Shown piece after piece: positions 14,353-23,500 of a stretch of DNA of 33,551 bases (position 1 is its first letter; each line of letters begins with the position of its first letter). The stretch lies in NCBI GenBank assembly GCA_016186945.1, contig JACPKR010000054.1:1-33551 (forward strand). Reading direction: 5' to 3'. Under the pieces are notes generated by a model, which saw only the letters and a program-made list of their open reading frames with translations, made no database searches and was not told the DNA's origin. The translations under genes and the position numbers were made by a program. The stretch is from Deltaproteobacteria bacterium (GTDB lineage: Bacteria > Bdellovibrionota_B > Oligoflexia > Oligoflexales > Bog-1112).

Positions 14353-15141
14353 ATGGTTCCGGTGGGGGAGTGTATTTACTTGTGTGCGTTGTTGGGGGTC
14401 ATGGTGGTTTTTTTGAGAACGGGTGGGCCTTCTCTTTTTGTGTTCTGGGAGCAGATCATCGAGTGGCGCATGCATTTAGCTCTTCAGGAAAGGCCGACGC
14501 AAGAAGTTCCTGAACCTGTTTTTGCCAAAGTCTGGGCGATCATCAGGGAGGCTGTCTGGAGTGGACAGTCCCTTTCCTGGCAGATGCGCGAGTTAGGCAG
14601 TTTGTTGATGGAGTCTCATCTGACGGAAGTAAACAGGGGTCATTTTCTCAAGGCGTTAAGTTGGCGTGTTTTCGTCGTGAGTGCTTTCGCTTTACTTGTT
14701 CGGGTCATACTTCTTTTCACGGTTTCTTCGTTTTCGGGAATGGATCTATTGCACTTGGGTTTAGCTTGGGGAATTTCAGTGGGGTTCTTGGGTGGAGTTG
14801 TTTTCTATTTTCCTCGGCCGTGGTTTTGGGACGGGGACTTAACTTGGGAAGGGGAGAGCTTTCTGACGTCACTCTTTTTGGGGAAGGTGGACGATGGTTC
14901 TCCGATTTCGGACGCTTGGAGGAAGCTTTGCGAGAAGGAAGTGTTGACGGGAGTTCCTTTGAGGGAAAGTCGTGAACTTCTGCTGGAAGTTTGGGTCGAG
15001 AGGAACAAGATCATCTCGGAGCAGAAGCGAAAAACGTTTGAGGATTTTTTGCCAGCGGGAGAGTTTTTGTTTCTAGGAATCCCGACGCTTCTGATTTTGT
15101 GGACACCGTGTCAATTTCTTTGGGGGTTCGTCGCGTCATAA
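14353..15141 (+). CDS. Integral membrane protein, unknown function (possible T2SF-like fold)
   Basis: This 262-residue protein has hydrophobic segments at the N-terminus (CIYLCALLGVMVVFL), in the middle (VFVVSAFALLVRVILLFTV and LHLGLAWGISVGFLGGVVFYF) and at the C-terminus (FLFLGIPTLLILWTPCQFLWGFV). Charged helical loops lie between them. The loop-helix-membrane alternation, with REAVWSGQSLSWQMRELGSLL before the second membrane segment, recalls the T2SF fold of TadB/TadC platform proteins, but the match is weak and no Tad genes adjoin it. ATG at 14353 is chosen because AGGGGAGG precedes it at good spacing; the longer frame from 14224 would begin inside a repeat. The sodium:alanine symporter gene follows about 110 bases later on the same strand. 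Confidence 0.65.
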   Translation: MVPVGECIYLCALLGVMVVFLRTGGPSLFVFWEQIIEWRMHLALQERPTQEVPEPVFAKVWAIIREAVWSGQSLSWQMRELGSLLMESHLTEVNRGHFLKALSWRVFVVSAFALLVRVILLFTVSSFSGMDLLHLGLAWGISVGFLGGVVFYFPRPWFWDGDLTWEGESFLTSLFLGKVDDGSPISDAWRKLCEKEVLTGVPLRESRELLLEVWVERNKIISEQKRKTFEDFLPAGEFLFLGIPTLLILWTPCQFLWGFVAS

Positions 15142-15249
15142 TGGCTCTGTTTATGAGTTTCAAGAGAAAATAAAGTATGGAAAATAATTTTTTCATTTAG
15201 TAGTTTGAAAATTGAGAACAATCAGAAATTAGAATATTGGGGGAGTCTC

Positions 15250-16752
15250 ATGGTCCCAGATGTGACTTGGCAGGATAGTGTGAACAGTGTTTTCGGGGCG
15301 ATCAATGAGAATTGGGGGGCCATATTATTTTGGGATGATCATCCATTTAAGCTTCCGGCTATTTTGATGGTGATGTTGGGAGGTGGGATTTTCTTCACGT
15401 TGCGTTATGGGTTTGTCAGTGTGCGTTTATTTCGTCATGCATGGGACGTGATACGTGGGCGTTTTGACAAGGCGGACCATAAAGGGGAGGTCACACATTT
15501 TCAGGCCTTGACATCGGCTTTATCTGCGACGATTGGTTTGGGGAATATTGCGGGCGTTGCGGTAGCGATTTCTTTGGGTGGGCCTGGTGCTGTGTTTTGG
15601 CTTTGGGTTGCTGCTTTTTTGGGAATGAGTCTGAAATTTTCGTGTTGTACCTTTGCGCAAATTGACAGAATTGTACACGAGAACGGGACGGTTCTAGGTG
15701 GGCCGATGGTTTATTTGGAGAAGGGGTTCAAGCGCAATTTTCCTCGTTTTGCGTGGTTGGGGAAGGTTCTTGCGGTTGTCTTTTCGAGCTTTGCCATTGC
15801 TGCTTCCCTCGGTGGGGGCAACATGTTTCAAGGGAACCAGTCTTTTGAACTTCTGGCTGCGCAGTTTCCGGTTTTACAGAATGCGAATTGGTTAGTAGGG
15901 ATTGTCTTGGCTGTACTGGTGGGAGCGGTTGTCATAGGTGGCATCAAGCGTATCGGTGAGGTAACCAGTAAGCTTGTGCCCTTCATGTGTGCGTTCTATT
16001 GTGTGAGCTGTTTGCTGATAGTCTTTGCGAATTACGAGATGATCCCCTCTATGTTTGGCCAGATTTTCCGCGAGGCCTTTCAACCGGATGCGATTTGGGC
16101 AGGTGGTTTTGTAGGAGTATTGATTCAGGGCATCAAGCGAGCGTCGTTTTCTAACGAAGCGGGCCTTGGTTCTTCGGCCATCGCTCATGCTGCGGCGAAG
16201 ACGGACCAACCGGTGCGTGAGGGTGTTGTGGGGATGTTAGAGCCTTTCATCGACACGCATGTGGTGTGTACGTTGACATCGTTGGCAATCCTGATTACTG
16301 GCGCTCATCTCGACCCAGCGTTAGCGGGAAAGGGGGCAGCAATTTCGGCAAAGGCCTTTGAGAGTTTGGGAAGCGTTGCGCCGCTCTTGTTAACGATTGC
16401 AGCGACTCTTTTCGCATACTCCACCATCATTTCCTGGGGTTATTATGGAGAAAAGGGGACGGAGTATCTTTTTGGAACGAAGGCGATTCCATTCTTCAGG
16501 GTATTCTATGTGTTGATGGTTGCTCTAGGTCCAGTTTTATCGCTTGGCAACATTATTACTTTCTCAGATTTGATGTTACTCAGCATGGCCTTCCCTAACA
16601 TCGTAGGTATGATGATTCTCTCGGGCAGTGTTAAATCAGCTCTCAGTGAATATATGGTCGCTTATAAGGATGGTTTTGTGAACCCTTTCCCGATCCCACA
16701 GGTTAAGAGTGCTGAAAACATAGATGCCGTAGTATCGAAGCAAGGAGTGTAA
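15250..16752 (+). CDS. Sodium:alanine symporter family (AGCS) transporter
   Basis: This ~500-residue multi-pass inner-membrane protein belongs to the alanine or glycine:cation symporter family. It has the family signature region (ATIGLGNIAGVAVAISLGGPGAVFWLWVAAFLGMSLKF, where G-x-G-N-I-x-G is conserved), SNEAGLGSSAIAHAAA near the middle, and about ten hydrophobic helices. It would import small amino acids such as alanine or glycine with sodium. ATG at 15250 is preferred since GGGGAG lies 4 bases before it; the in-frame TTG at 15205 lacks a ribosome site. It converges with the polyprenyl synthetase gene with a 19-bp gap. Substrate is assigned at family level only. Confidence 0.92.
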   Translation: MVPDVTWQDSVNSVFGAINENWGAILFWDDHPFKLPAILMVMLGGGIFFTLRYGFVSVRLFRHAWDVIRGRFDKADHKGEVTHFQALTSALSATIGLGNIAGVAVAISLGGPGAVFWLWVAAFLGMSLKFSCCTFAQIDRIVHENGTVLGGPMVYLEKGFKRNFPRFAWLGKVLAVVFSSFAIAASLGGGNMFQGNQSFELLAAQFPVLQNANWLVGIVLAVLVGAVVIGGIKRIGEVTSKLVPFMCAFYCVSCLLIVFANYEMIPSMFGQIFREAFQPDAIWAGGFVGVLIQGIKRASFSNEAGLGSSAIAHAAAKTDQPVREGVVGMLEPFIDTHVVCTLTSLAILITGAHLDPALAGKGAAISAKAFESLGSVAPLLLTIAATLFAYSTIISWGYYGEKGTEYLFGTKAIPFFRVFYVLMVALGPVLSLGNIITFSDLMLLSMAFPNIVGMMILSGSVKSALSEYMVAYKDGFVNPFPIPQVKSAENIDAVVSKQGV

Positions 16753-16771
16753 GGTGTGCCTTCAGGGTTGT

Positions 16772-17809
16772 TCAGTGCATGCGGAAGGAAAGGTGATGGG
16801 CGAGTGACTCCAGATCGTCCCGTGCGGAGGAAGGGGGAAAGTTCGTGTGAAGGATGTCACTTGCTTCGTCGGTCATTTGACGGGCGTGGGTTAAGGCCAT
16901 GTGAGCTGTGTTGTATTTGTGGACGAGTGCTGCCACTTTATTAATTTCGCTTCCTGTAAACTGAGCTTCTTTGTAAATCGCTTCGAGATCTTTCTTTTCA
17001 TGTACCGTCATAAACGTTTTCAGAAGAATGACAGGCAGCGTAACTTTTCCCTCTTGTAGATCCAGGTATTTCGTTTTTCCCAGGATCGAAGTTTCGCCCA
17101 AGAAATCCAGGGCATCGTCGACAACTTGGAAGGCTGTTCCGATCTTTTGTCCGAACGATTCGATCGCGTGGAGTTGTTGTGTGTTGGCCCCTCCTAGGAG
17201 GCCAGCGCACTTGCAGGCAGCGCCGATCAGTACAGCTGTTTTGCCGTTGAGGATGCGAAAATACACATCCGCCGGTATGTTTGGGGAATAAAGGTGCTCA
17301 AGTTGTAGTAACTCGCTCTCGCTCATGATGCGTATCGCTTGTGCGAAGGCGGAAACGATCTGAAGGTTGGAAGTTTCGGCCATCATTTCGCTCGCGCGTG
17401 CGTAGATGAGGTCGCCCATGAGGACAGCGGCTTCGTCCCCCCAGATGGAGTTGGCAGTCGGGCGGTTACGCCTTGTGGTGCTGTTGTCGATCACGTCATC
17501 GTGTAGCAAACTTGCCGTATGGACAAACTCACAAACGGCAGCCATGGAAAATTTGTGCGGCCCTTCGTAAGAGAAAAGTCTGCAACTGAGCAAGTAAAGA
17601 GCGGGACGTATCATTTTCCCGGGGTTGGAAAAAAGGTGCTGTACCATCCGTTGGGAAGAGTCTGTTTCGACCGGCAGGTAAGTGGGGATAAGTTTTGTAA
17701 GCTCAGCGATCTCATCGCCGACCGTTCCCAGAGATCCCTTGAGGGCTACTAACAGGCTTAAATTAGAGAGTTTTTTACTCTGCGGCGGGGTGGTGCTTTC
17801 GATTAACAA
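16772..17809 (-). CDS. ispB: Polyprenyl diphosphate synthase (trans-isoprenyl type)
   Basis: This 345-residue trans-isoprenyl diphosphate synthase extends a short allylic diphosphate with isopentenyl diphosphate, probably to make the side chain of quinones. It contains the first Asp-rich motif LLHDDVID (D104, D105, D108), GxxxRP earlier (NPGKMIRPAL), GKTAVLIGAA, and the second motif VVDDALDF (D231, D232, D235). The segment after the second motif reads KTKYLDLQEGKVTLP, where most relatives have G-x-DL; this is a modest deviation. The start is a TTG at 17809 without an obvious ribosome site, so the true start may be a few codons later. The chain length cannot be read with certainty. The symbol ispB is by family only. 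Confidence 0.88.
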   Translation of the reverse strand: MLIESTTPPQSKKLSNLSLLVALKGSLGTVGDEIAELTKLIPTYLPVETDSSQRMVQHLFSNPGKMIRPALYLLSCRLFSYEGPHKFSMAAVCEFVHTASLLHDDVIDNSTTRRNRPTANSIWGDEAAVLMGDLIYARASEMMAETSNLQIVSAFAQAIRIMSESELLQLEHLYSPNIPADVYFRILNGKTAVLIGAACKCAGLLGGANTQQLHAIESFGQKIGTAFQVVDDALDFLGETSILGKTKYLDLQEGKVTLPVILLKTFMTVHEKKDLEAIYKEAQFTGSEINKVAALVHKYNTAHMALTHARQMTDEASDILHTNFPPSSARDDLESLAHHLSFRMH

Positions 17810-17978
17810 TTTAGCTTAACTCGTAAGGCAAGGGTTTTAGAATCGCCCAACTTGTCTTCAGGGTTGATTTGTGCTAGCTTCGGCGATTCAAATAACCCAA
17901 AATGACGAATTTGGTAGCGCGTTATTTTCCAACCTTATTAAAAGTTTAGGCTAACAGTCATACCTATAGGACTCAGTC

Positions 17979-19388
17979 ATGGCAAGTCGATTGTCAGAGG
18001 AAACTCGTTCCGGCATTTACAACAGTGGTTGTAGTGGCTTATCTTTTGACGTTAAGTTATCCAATTTAAATAAATTTTGGGGCGATCTTGATCTTGAGAA
18101 ACTGATCATGCGTCCTGACCTTCCCAGCCTGGTCCCGCAAATTCCCATCCAGCGGCTTTACTGTGCCCTTCTGGAAAGGGGGCCTGCGTCCTACCCCGAC
18201 ATATTAAAACACCTGAGCGCGGAGCAGGTTCAGAGGATACTTGACTATGACGCCTGGCGAAACGATGAGCTGGTTCCCCAGCAGGCATTAAATTGGCTGA
18301 GACTATTCAGAAACATAAGCACTGAGCAAGCTTACCGTCGCTTACGAGATCTTGAGGAAGAGTACCAGATCGGCATCTTTTCCCCCTTTGTTCGGGTTTT
18401 CGATAATGACGCTTATGAGGCGATGTCTGACGAAGAACAGGATCGTTTATACCGCTTGCCCAACGATGCCCTCTTCTATTGTGTTCTGTCAGAGGACAAA
18501 GACGTGCATGATAATATTGTCGGTCTTATAGAAGCGGTTCTCGCACACGACATAAACTATGCGTTGTCGCTTCTTTGTCATTCAGCCTACCTTCCGCCTT
18601 TGGAATCCGCCCATCTTCTCAGTCAGTTTCGCAAATCACGCCTGGAAGAAGACGGGTTTGTTTCCCATGAGGAAAGTATGACCTGTTTTGCAGAGATCGA
18701 CGTTGCAAAGAAGAAAGCTCTATGGAGTCGCGCGCCACTTCCGTCCTTGGGGGCGCGAGCGAGAAAAACCGGCACTTTCTTTCTGGATGAAGTGTTATCC
18801 CACGGTGCTGAGCATCTCGGGGGGGAATCAGCGAAGGAGGGCTTGCAGCAGGGTTTTGTCTTCCTTGCGAATGCCCTTTGTACTGCCGTCGAGAGGGAAG
18901 CTGATGATCTGGCCGCCTTGAAGACCATTTTTACTGCTGCCAAAGCCCTCGCTTCCCTTGGGTTGGAATTTTTGTCCGATGGCAATCTTGGTTTAGCCGC
19001 TCAAATCCTTTCGAAGGAATATCCGAAAGAGTTATTCCGGGTCGGGTTGAGTTTGTTGAAGTCCCCTCAGAGACGATTCCTAGGTGCCCTTGTGGAAACA
19101 GGGGGGAAAGGTGGAGAACAGGCTTACACTTACTTTGTTCAGCAAAAACATGGTCTGCTATTGGATTGGTTTGACAGAAATCTGAGAGACCGAATCGGAT
19201 TTGAAGGAAATGAAATTCTCAAGGGAATTTTCAATCGCTTTCCGCAGTGCCCACAGATTCTTCCAGGGGCAGAAGGTGAGGACCGCGTCACCTTTATTCC
19301 CGTGGGGAGTTTGCAAGACCTGGCGAGTGTCGATTCCCTCATTGATATAGTGTTGAGAAAAAGAATTTGTGGAGAGGACCTTTTTTGA
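17979..19388 (+). CDS. DUF6178-like protein with a repeat-derived C-terminus
   Basis: This 469-residue predominantly helical protein is probably of the DUF6178 family seen in Deltaproteobacteria and relatives. The recognised pattern is PxxxLYxxLxxxG...LSAEQVQRILDYDAW...ALNWLRLF, and later FRKSRLEEDGFVSHEE...FAEID. Its biochemical function is not known. There are no signal peptide or catalytic motifs, so it is likely cytoplasmic. AGGA lies 8 bases before the ATG. The final ten residues, RKRICGEDLF (460-469), and the TGA stop come from a family B repeat starting at 19356. The ancestral stop must have been elsewhere or was replaced. The next gene is 69 bases on, and the repeat separates them. 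DUF6178 is a recollection from sequence pattern, not a search result. Confidence 0.75.
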   Translation: MASRLSEETRSGIYNSGCSGLSFDVKLSNLNKFWGDLDLEKLIMRPDLPSLVPQIPIQRLYCALLERGPASYPDILKHLSAEQVQRILDYDAWRNDELVPQQALNWLRLFRNISTEQAYRRLRDLEEEYQIGIFSPFVRVFDNDAYEAMSDEEQDRLYRLPNDALFYCVLSEDKDVHDNIVGLIEAVLAHDINYALSLLCHSAYLPPLESAHLLSQFRKSRLEEDGFVSHEESMTCFAEIDVAKKKALWSRAPLPSLGARARKTGTFFLDEVLSHGAEHLGGESAKEGLQQGFVFLANALCTAVEREADDLAALKTIFTAAKALASLGLEFLSDGNLGLAAQILSKEYPKELFRVGLSLLKSPQRRFLGALVETGGKGGEQAYTYFVQQKHGLLLDWFDRNLRDRIGFEGNEILKGIFNRFPQCPQILPGAEGEDRVTFIPVGSLQDLASVDSLIDIVLRKRICGEDLF

Positions 19389-19448
19389 AAAAAAGTTCCC
19401 CTCCACGCCTCCCCCCAAAAAACTTTAGATATTGAAGGTTTTGAAAAG
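19356..19448 (+). repeat. Family B double-hairpin repeat, copy 1
   Basis: GTGGAGAGGACCTTTTTT pairs imperfectly with AAAAAAAGTTCCCCTCCAC, forming a long stem of about 18 bp; a second A/T-rich stem, AAAACTT...AAGGTTTT, follows. The first 33 bases encode the last residues and stop of the DUF6178-like gene. Orientation is opposite to copies 2 and 3. Confidence 0.85.
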
Positions 19449-19457
19449 GAGTATTGA

Positions 19458-19877
19458 ATGTCTGAAAACACAAAGCAATTAACCAGTGGTGAAAGCGCAG
19501 AGCTTGCGACGATTATGAACTGCAAGTATGCCTCATCACTCAAGGGGCGCCTGTTTTTTGTGGAGACGGAACTTAGACATTCGTCGGTGTTCGTGACCGT
19601 GACTCTTCGTGATGGAGCAGGCAGTTTCTTCTACCCCGCGGAGGCGAGGATGGCACCTGCAGAACAGGGTTTAACGGAGAGGGAAGCAGCTCTTTTTTTA
19701 CTGGACTACCTTGATTTCTATTTCGCAGAGTATTTCCAGGAAGACGAGGATGTTTTTTTGCCGATCGCGTGGGATCAGCGTTCCTTTGAGGGCGTTACAT
19801 TTCAAGTGCAAGGGCAGAAGCGAAATTTGGAGCGGGAGGCGCTGGCGGATGAATGGTTGAGAACCGCTTCTAAGTGA
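19458..19877 (+). CDS. Hypothetical protein
   Basis: This 139-residue acidic protein has no family I recognise. It alternates short strands and helices (LRHSSVFVTVTLRDG, FLLDYLDFYFAEYFQEDEDVF), and the C-terminal third is charged. There is no signal peptide or membrane segment. The start ATG at 19458 has GGAG (19448-19451) about 6 bases upstream, just past the family B repeat. It is on the same strand as the DUF6178-like gene, and the two may be co-transcribed. Its stop overlaps the convergent diguanylate cyclase gene by 8 bases. Confidence 0.75.
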   Translation: MSENTKQLTSGESAELATIMNCKYASSLKGRLFFVETELRHSSVFVTVTLRDGAGSFFYPAEARMAPAEQGLTEREAALFLLDYLDFYFAEYFQEDEDVFLPIAWDQRSFEGVTFQVQGQKRNLEREALADEWLRTASK

Positions 19878-20805
19878 TCTTCCCGCCTTGATGGACACTG
19901 ACGCGATTGCGCCCTGTTTCTTTCGAATGATAGAGGGCTGCATCGGCTCTTGCGATAGCGGCGTCAGCGTTCTCTTTTCCTACGCTTATCTCTGCGATTC
20001 CAATACTGATTGTAACGGGAATATCGTTATGATTGTGAACGAATTTGAAGTCTTTGACGGCGTTTCTCAGCTTTTCTGCGCCTACCTTTGCATCCTTTAA
20101 TTTTGCACCTGGGAAGATGATCAGAAACTCTTCCCCACCGTAGCGACAGAGGATGTCTGTCTTTCGACAATTCTCCTTAAATAGATGGGACATCGACTCA
20201 ATCACATAGTCTCCAGCCTGGTGCCCGTAGGTATCGTTAATCTTTTTGAAATGGTCGATGTCAGCCATAAGTAGCGACATGGAAAAGTTGTCCTCAGCTT
20301 TTTTCAATTGATCAAGGATGGAGGGGAGGTATTGGTCGAAATAATGCCGATTGTAGAGACCTGAAAGATTATCTGTAATCGATTGTGTGGCTTTAACTTT
20401 GTATTTGTCTTGGAGTGCAGTTTCCGCCGTTACGTCACGGATGAGAAGGAAAAGCCCCAAGAGCTTGTCTTCATTTAGGAACGGGTAGACGCCGAGAATC
20501 AGGTTAAGGTTCTCCCTGTCCTTTGTATCTCCCCTCACTTCGTCAATGCGAGTGGGCTGTCTATACGTGAATAGATGCTCCGTTTTTATTTTGTTCTGCG
20601 CGACCTTCATTTTTAAAAGCTGGTCGATCGAGTCAGCTTTTTGTATTTGTTTTGTTGTTGTTCCCAAGAGGACGCTAAGGAGTTGGTTGCTCTTGATAAC
20701 TTTCCCGTCGAGGTCAATTAGGGCATAAGCATCCAGCATGACTTTACAAAAAGGTTCGTAGGATTCAAACCTTTTCAGTAATTCTATCCTGTTCACTGGA
20801 GGCAC
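19870..20805 (-). CDS. Diguanylate cyclase with N-terminal PAS-like sensor
   Basis: This 311-residue protein ends in a GGDEF domain (about residues 140-305) with the active-site GGEEF (223-227) and DxxHFKKIN (substrate and metal side). R214-x-x-D217 lies five residues before GGEEF, an intact inhibitory I-site, so the product cyclic-di-GMP should feed back. The first ~130 residues look PAS-like (DAYALIDLDGKVIKSNQLLSVLLG ... FLLIRDVTAETA). It makes c-di-GMP from two GTP. There is no membrane segment, so a cytoplasmic signal is likely. It lies 20 bases after the STAS/zinc-ribbon gene on the same strand, and the two are probably one operon. The start is GTG, with a second GTG three codons on. Confidence 0.92.
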   Translation of the reverse strand: MPPVNRIELLKRFESYEPFCKVMLDAYALIDLDGKVIKSNQLLSVLLGTTTKQIQKADSIDQLLKMKVAQNKIKTEHLFTYRQPTRIDEVRGDTKDRENLNLILGVYPFLNEDKLLGLFLLIRDVTAETALQDKYKVKATQSITDNLSGLYNRHYFDQYLPSILDQLKKAEDNFSMSLLMADIDHFKKINDTYGHQAGDYVIESMSHLFKENCRKTDILCRYGGEEFLIIFPGAKLKDAKVGAEKLRNAVKDFKFVHNHNDIPVTISIGIAEISVGKENADAAIARADAALYHSKETGRNRVSVHQGGKIT

Positions 20806-20825
20806 TTATGAACTCTTTATTTGAA

Positions 20826-21314
20826 TTATGATGCCCGAGTTGATATCCAACCAAAATACTCGTCTTCCAGCTCCTCCAACTCCATTGTTTTGCCGCAGTT
20901 ACTGCATTTTACCTCTGGCAATGGGGTGGCTCCCACGTTTCTAGGAAGGTTCTCACCTTCTTTGAAAAGTTCCATCTTTGTCAAACCACAGTTTTCGCAA
21001 ATATATCCAGCATAGAGGGAGCGTATCGTTGCTTTCCCCTTGAAGCTGGGGATCATGTTGAATTGGTTTACAATCCCCGGAGGGCATTCTTCAAATATGA
21101 TTTGCCTATTCTGTTCAAAGTTCCGCAAGAAATTTATCCAGGCTCTAACACCAAGACTATTAATTGCTTCGATTTCTTTAAGATTGAAAATACAACGATC
21201 TCCAACCTTCTCATTGAGTTCTGCAAGAGAAACTTCGGCATCCTCATTGATTTTTCCGGAAAAAAAGATGGTTTCCCACTGGTCGTTTTTTACGATGCGA
21301 TAATTGAGAGCCAT
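20826..21314 (-). CDS. STAS-like protein with C-terminal zinc ribbon
   Basis: This 162-residue protein has an N-terminal STAS/SpoIIAA-like fold: FFSGKINEDAEV, then CIFNLKEIEAINSLGVRAWINFL, with S53 at the position usually phosphorylated in anti-sigma antagonists. A C-terminal zinc ribbon follows with C106/C109 and C137/C140. It could transmit a signal by partner switching, with the zinc ribbon binding a partner or nucleic acid. It lies directly upstream of the GGDEF gene and in the same direction, so it may act in the same pathway. The Ser assignment is from alignment by eye. No kinase or phosphatase partner is in the window. Confidence 0.72.
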   Translation of the reverse strand: MALNYRIVKNDQWETIFFSGKINEDAEVSLAELNEKVGDRCIFNLKEIEAINSLGVRAWINFLRNFEQNRQIIFEECPPGIVNQFNMIPSFKGKATIRSLYAGYICENCGLTKMELFKEGENLPRNVGATPLPEVKCSNCGKTMELEELEDEYFGWISTRAS

Positions 21315-21416
21315 GAATGGTATCGCCTATCTGGATACTAAAGCTTATCCACCCGTCACTTATGTTCGGAAAGAGAACGGGATTCTTTAGTGGTGGAAGC
21401 GAAACTCTTTTGAATA

Positions 21417-23366
21417 TCAGCTGCTTGAACTTTCCGACGCTTGCCGCTCGATAAGGTAAGGGTAAGCGTTTAGGTAGGTTTTTAGCTTCTTTAAAATGGA
21501 GTTGTCTTCGCCCGAGTGCAGGAGACCCTTACGTTTTGCTTTCTTAATATGTTTTCGATAGTTCCCCAACATTTCCTGTGTGCTGTAGTTGCGACACACG
21601 AGAAGTTCTTTGATGGGATCACCTTTTGTCGTTTTGCTGATGTACCAGGAGAGATCTTTGCGCATGACAACCTCAACTTCGTTAATGGCTCCAAATAGGT
21701 TGTGTTCGTTAGCAAGGCTTTCCTGATAGGCTCCGACGAGGAAAAAGCCAAGGTAATAGGGTTCTCCATTTGGTGGGTGCAGATCGAGTTCGTTTTTCTC
21801 TTGCCTGATATCGGAAAAACGTTCGATACATCCATCACTGTCGCAGGTGATGTCTACGATTGTTGCTTTGTGTCCTGGTTTTTCGTTGTGACGGGAAATG
21901 GGAAGGATGGGAAATAACTGGTCAATGGCCCAGCTGTCGGGAATAGACTGGAAGATGGAAAAGTTCGCGAGAAAGCGGGTGACTTTCAACTTTTGCAGGT
22001 GCAGGAATTCGTCCTGTGGCCTTTTTTGAGTTGATGAGAAGTGGATTGTTTTCAGGCATATCTGATGGAACGCTTCCTCAGCATAAGCGCGTTCCTTTAG
22101 ACTTAGGTAGCCCATGTTGAAAAGCGTAAAGAGATCTTCGTAAAGCTCGACAGCATCGTGATAGCATTCGCCGAAATTCTTGCTGCTCATATTTTCAAAA
22201 ATCGAGCCAATTTCTTGAACCTTTGCATGAAAATTGCTGGAGTCAGACAGGATACTGGAATTATCTTGAGTGGAAAACGGATCCTCGCCCTGTACTTCGC
22301 GAATATCGGTTACGATCACAGAATGATAGGCCGCGATCACTCGTCCAGACTCAGTGATAATGTTCGGGCTTGGAACATTTTCGCTTTTGCAAACCTCACC
22401 AATCACATAAACAGCGTCGTTTGCAAATTCTTGTATGGAATAATTAGCACTAGATTGTGCTGACGTCTTGCTCCCGTCGTAGTCGACACCGACACCTCCC
22501 CCGATGTTTAGGAAATGCGGGTTAAAACCCATTTTCACAATTTTGGCATAGACCCGAGCTGCTTCCCTCAACGCATTCTTAAACCGCTTGATCGCTGTGA
22601 TCTGCGAGCCAATATGAAAGTGGAGCATGGTCAGTTTGTCGACCAAGTCCGAGCGTTCAAGAAGGTTCAGTACATGCATGATCTCAACGATAGTGAGGCC
22701 GAATTTGGAAGTTTCCCCCGAGGATTTTTCCCATTTACCTGACCCTTTACTGTAGAGCCGTACGCGGATACCAATTTCAGGGCAAAGTTTTTTAGGTACC
22801 TTATTCAGCTTAAGGTAGCGGTTGAAGAGATGGAGTTCATCTGGACCTTCAATCACTACAACTGCATGGCGACCGAGGGAGGAGGCGATAAAGGCCATCT
22901 CTATGAATTCTTCATCCTTGAACCCATTGCAAATTAGCAAGGCTTCTTTGTTAATGGGGTAACTGAGGGCGGCCATGAACTCGGTTTTGCTCCCCACCTC
23001 AAGCCCCCATTGCATTTCTCGTCCGCACGAGACGATAGCGTCGATAAACTCTCGTCTCTGGTTGACTTTGAATGGGAACACGCCAAAATGCTTCCCCTCG
23101 TAATCGAATTCTTTCTTCGCGCGTGAGAAAGCTTCACTCATGGAACGCATCTGGCTTTTGATAATCTGCGGGAACCGAATGATCATGGGGGTCCGGATAT
23201 TCAATTCTTTTGCTTGAGTTACAACTTCGTGCAAGGGTATAGTGCCCTCATTCTTACCGTTGGGACAGCAGCCGATATTGCCGTCTTTGTCGATGAAGAA
23301 GTAACCTGCTCCCCACTCGTTAATACCGGAAAGTTCGATCGCTTCATTAACCTGTCGAATCCCCAT
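21417..23366 (-). CDS. speA: Biosynthetic arginine decarboxylase SpeA
   Basis: This 649-residue PLP-dependent fold III arginine decarboxylase converts arginine to agmatine, the first step of the agmatine route to putrescine. It has the pyridoxal-binding lysine K100 in GVFPFKVNQ, TMLHFHIGSQ, LNIGGGVGVDYDGS, and ITESGRVIAAYHS, all in SpeA order, and near-usual length. The N-terminus WGAGYFFIDKDGN is also typical. The start ATG at 23366 has GGGAG upstream. It is a stand-alone gene here; no agmatinase or agmatine deiminase is in the window. A family B repeat lies between it and the divergent rsmD gene. Confidence 0.95.
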   Translation of the reverse strand: MGIRQVNEAIELSGINEWGAGYFFIDKDGNIGCCPNGKNEGTIPLHEVVTQAKELNIRTPMIIRFPQIIKSQMRSMSEAFSRAKKEFDYEGKHFGVFPFKVNQRREFIDAIVSCGREMQWGLEVGSKTEFMAALSYPINKEALLICNGFKDEEFIEMAFIASSLGRHAVVVIEGPDELHLFNRYLKLNKVPKKLCPEIGIRVRLYSKGSGKWEKSSGETSKFGLTIVEIMHVLNLLERSDLVDKLTMLHFHIGSQITAIKRFKNALREAARVYAKIVKMGFNPHFLNIGGGVGVDYDGSKTSAQSSANYSIQEFANDAVYVIGEVCKSENVPSPNIITESGRVIAAYHSVIVTDIREVQGEDPFSTQDNSSILSDSSNFHAKVQEIGSIFENMSSKNFGECYHDAVELYEDLFTLFNMGYLSLKERAYAEEAFHQICLKTIHFSSTQKRPQDEFLHLQKLKVTRFLANFSIFQSIPDSWAIDQLFPILPISRHNEKPGHKATIVDITCDSDGCIERFSDIRQEKNELDLHPPNGEPYYLGFFLVGAYQESLANEHNLFGAINEVEVVMRKDLSWYISKTTKGDPIKELLVCRNYSTQEMLGNYRKHIKKAKRKGLLHSGEDNSILKKLKTYLNAYPYLIERQASESSSS

Positions 23367-23500
23367 TGCTCGTCTCCCTTTTTGGAAATGGGTGTTCTTT
23401 TAAGGCGGGAAATCCAATTTTGATATGATTTTTTTAATATATAGTGTTCAAGATAATCAATTTTGGGAAAAACTTTTTGAAAAAAGTTATTTCCCCAAGC

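Noticed and set aside
15205-15249. TTG start 15 codons upstream for the symporter
   Set aside because: No ribosome site; the ATG at 15250 has GGGGAG at proper spacing.
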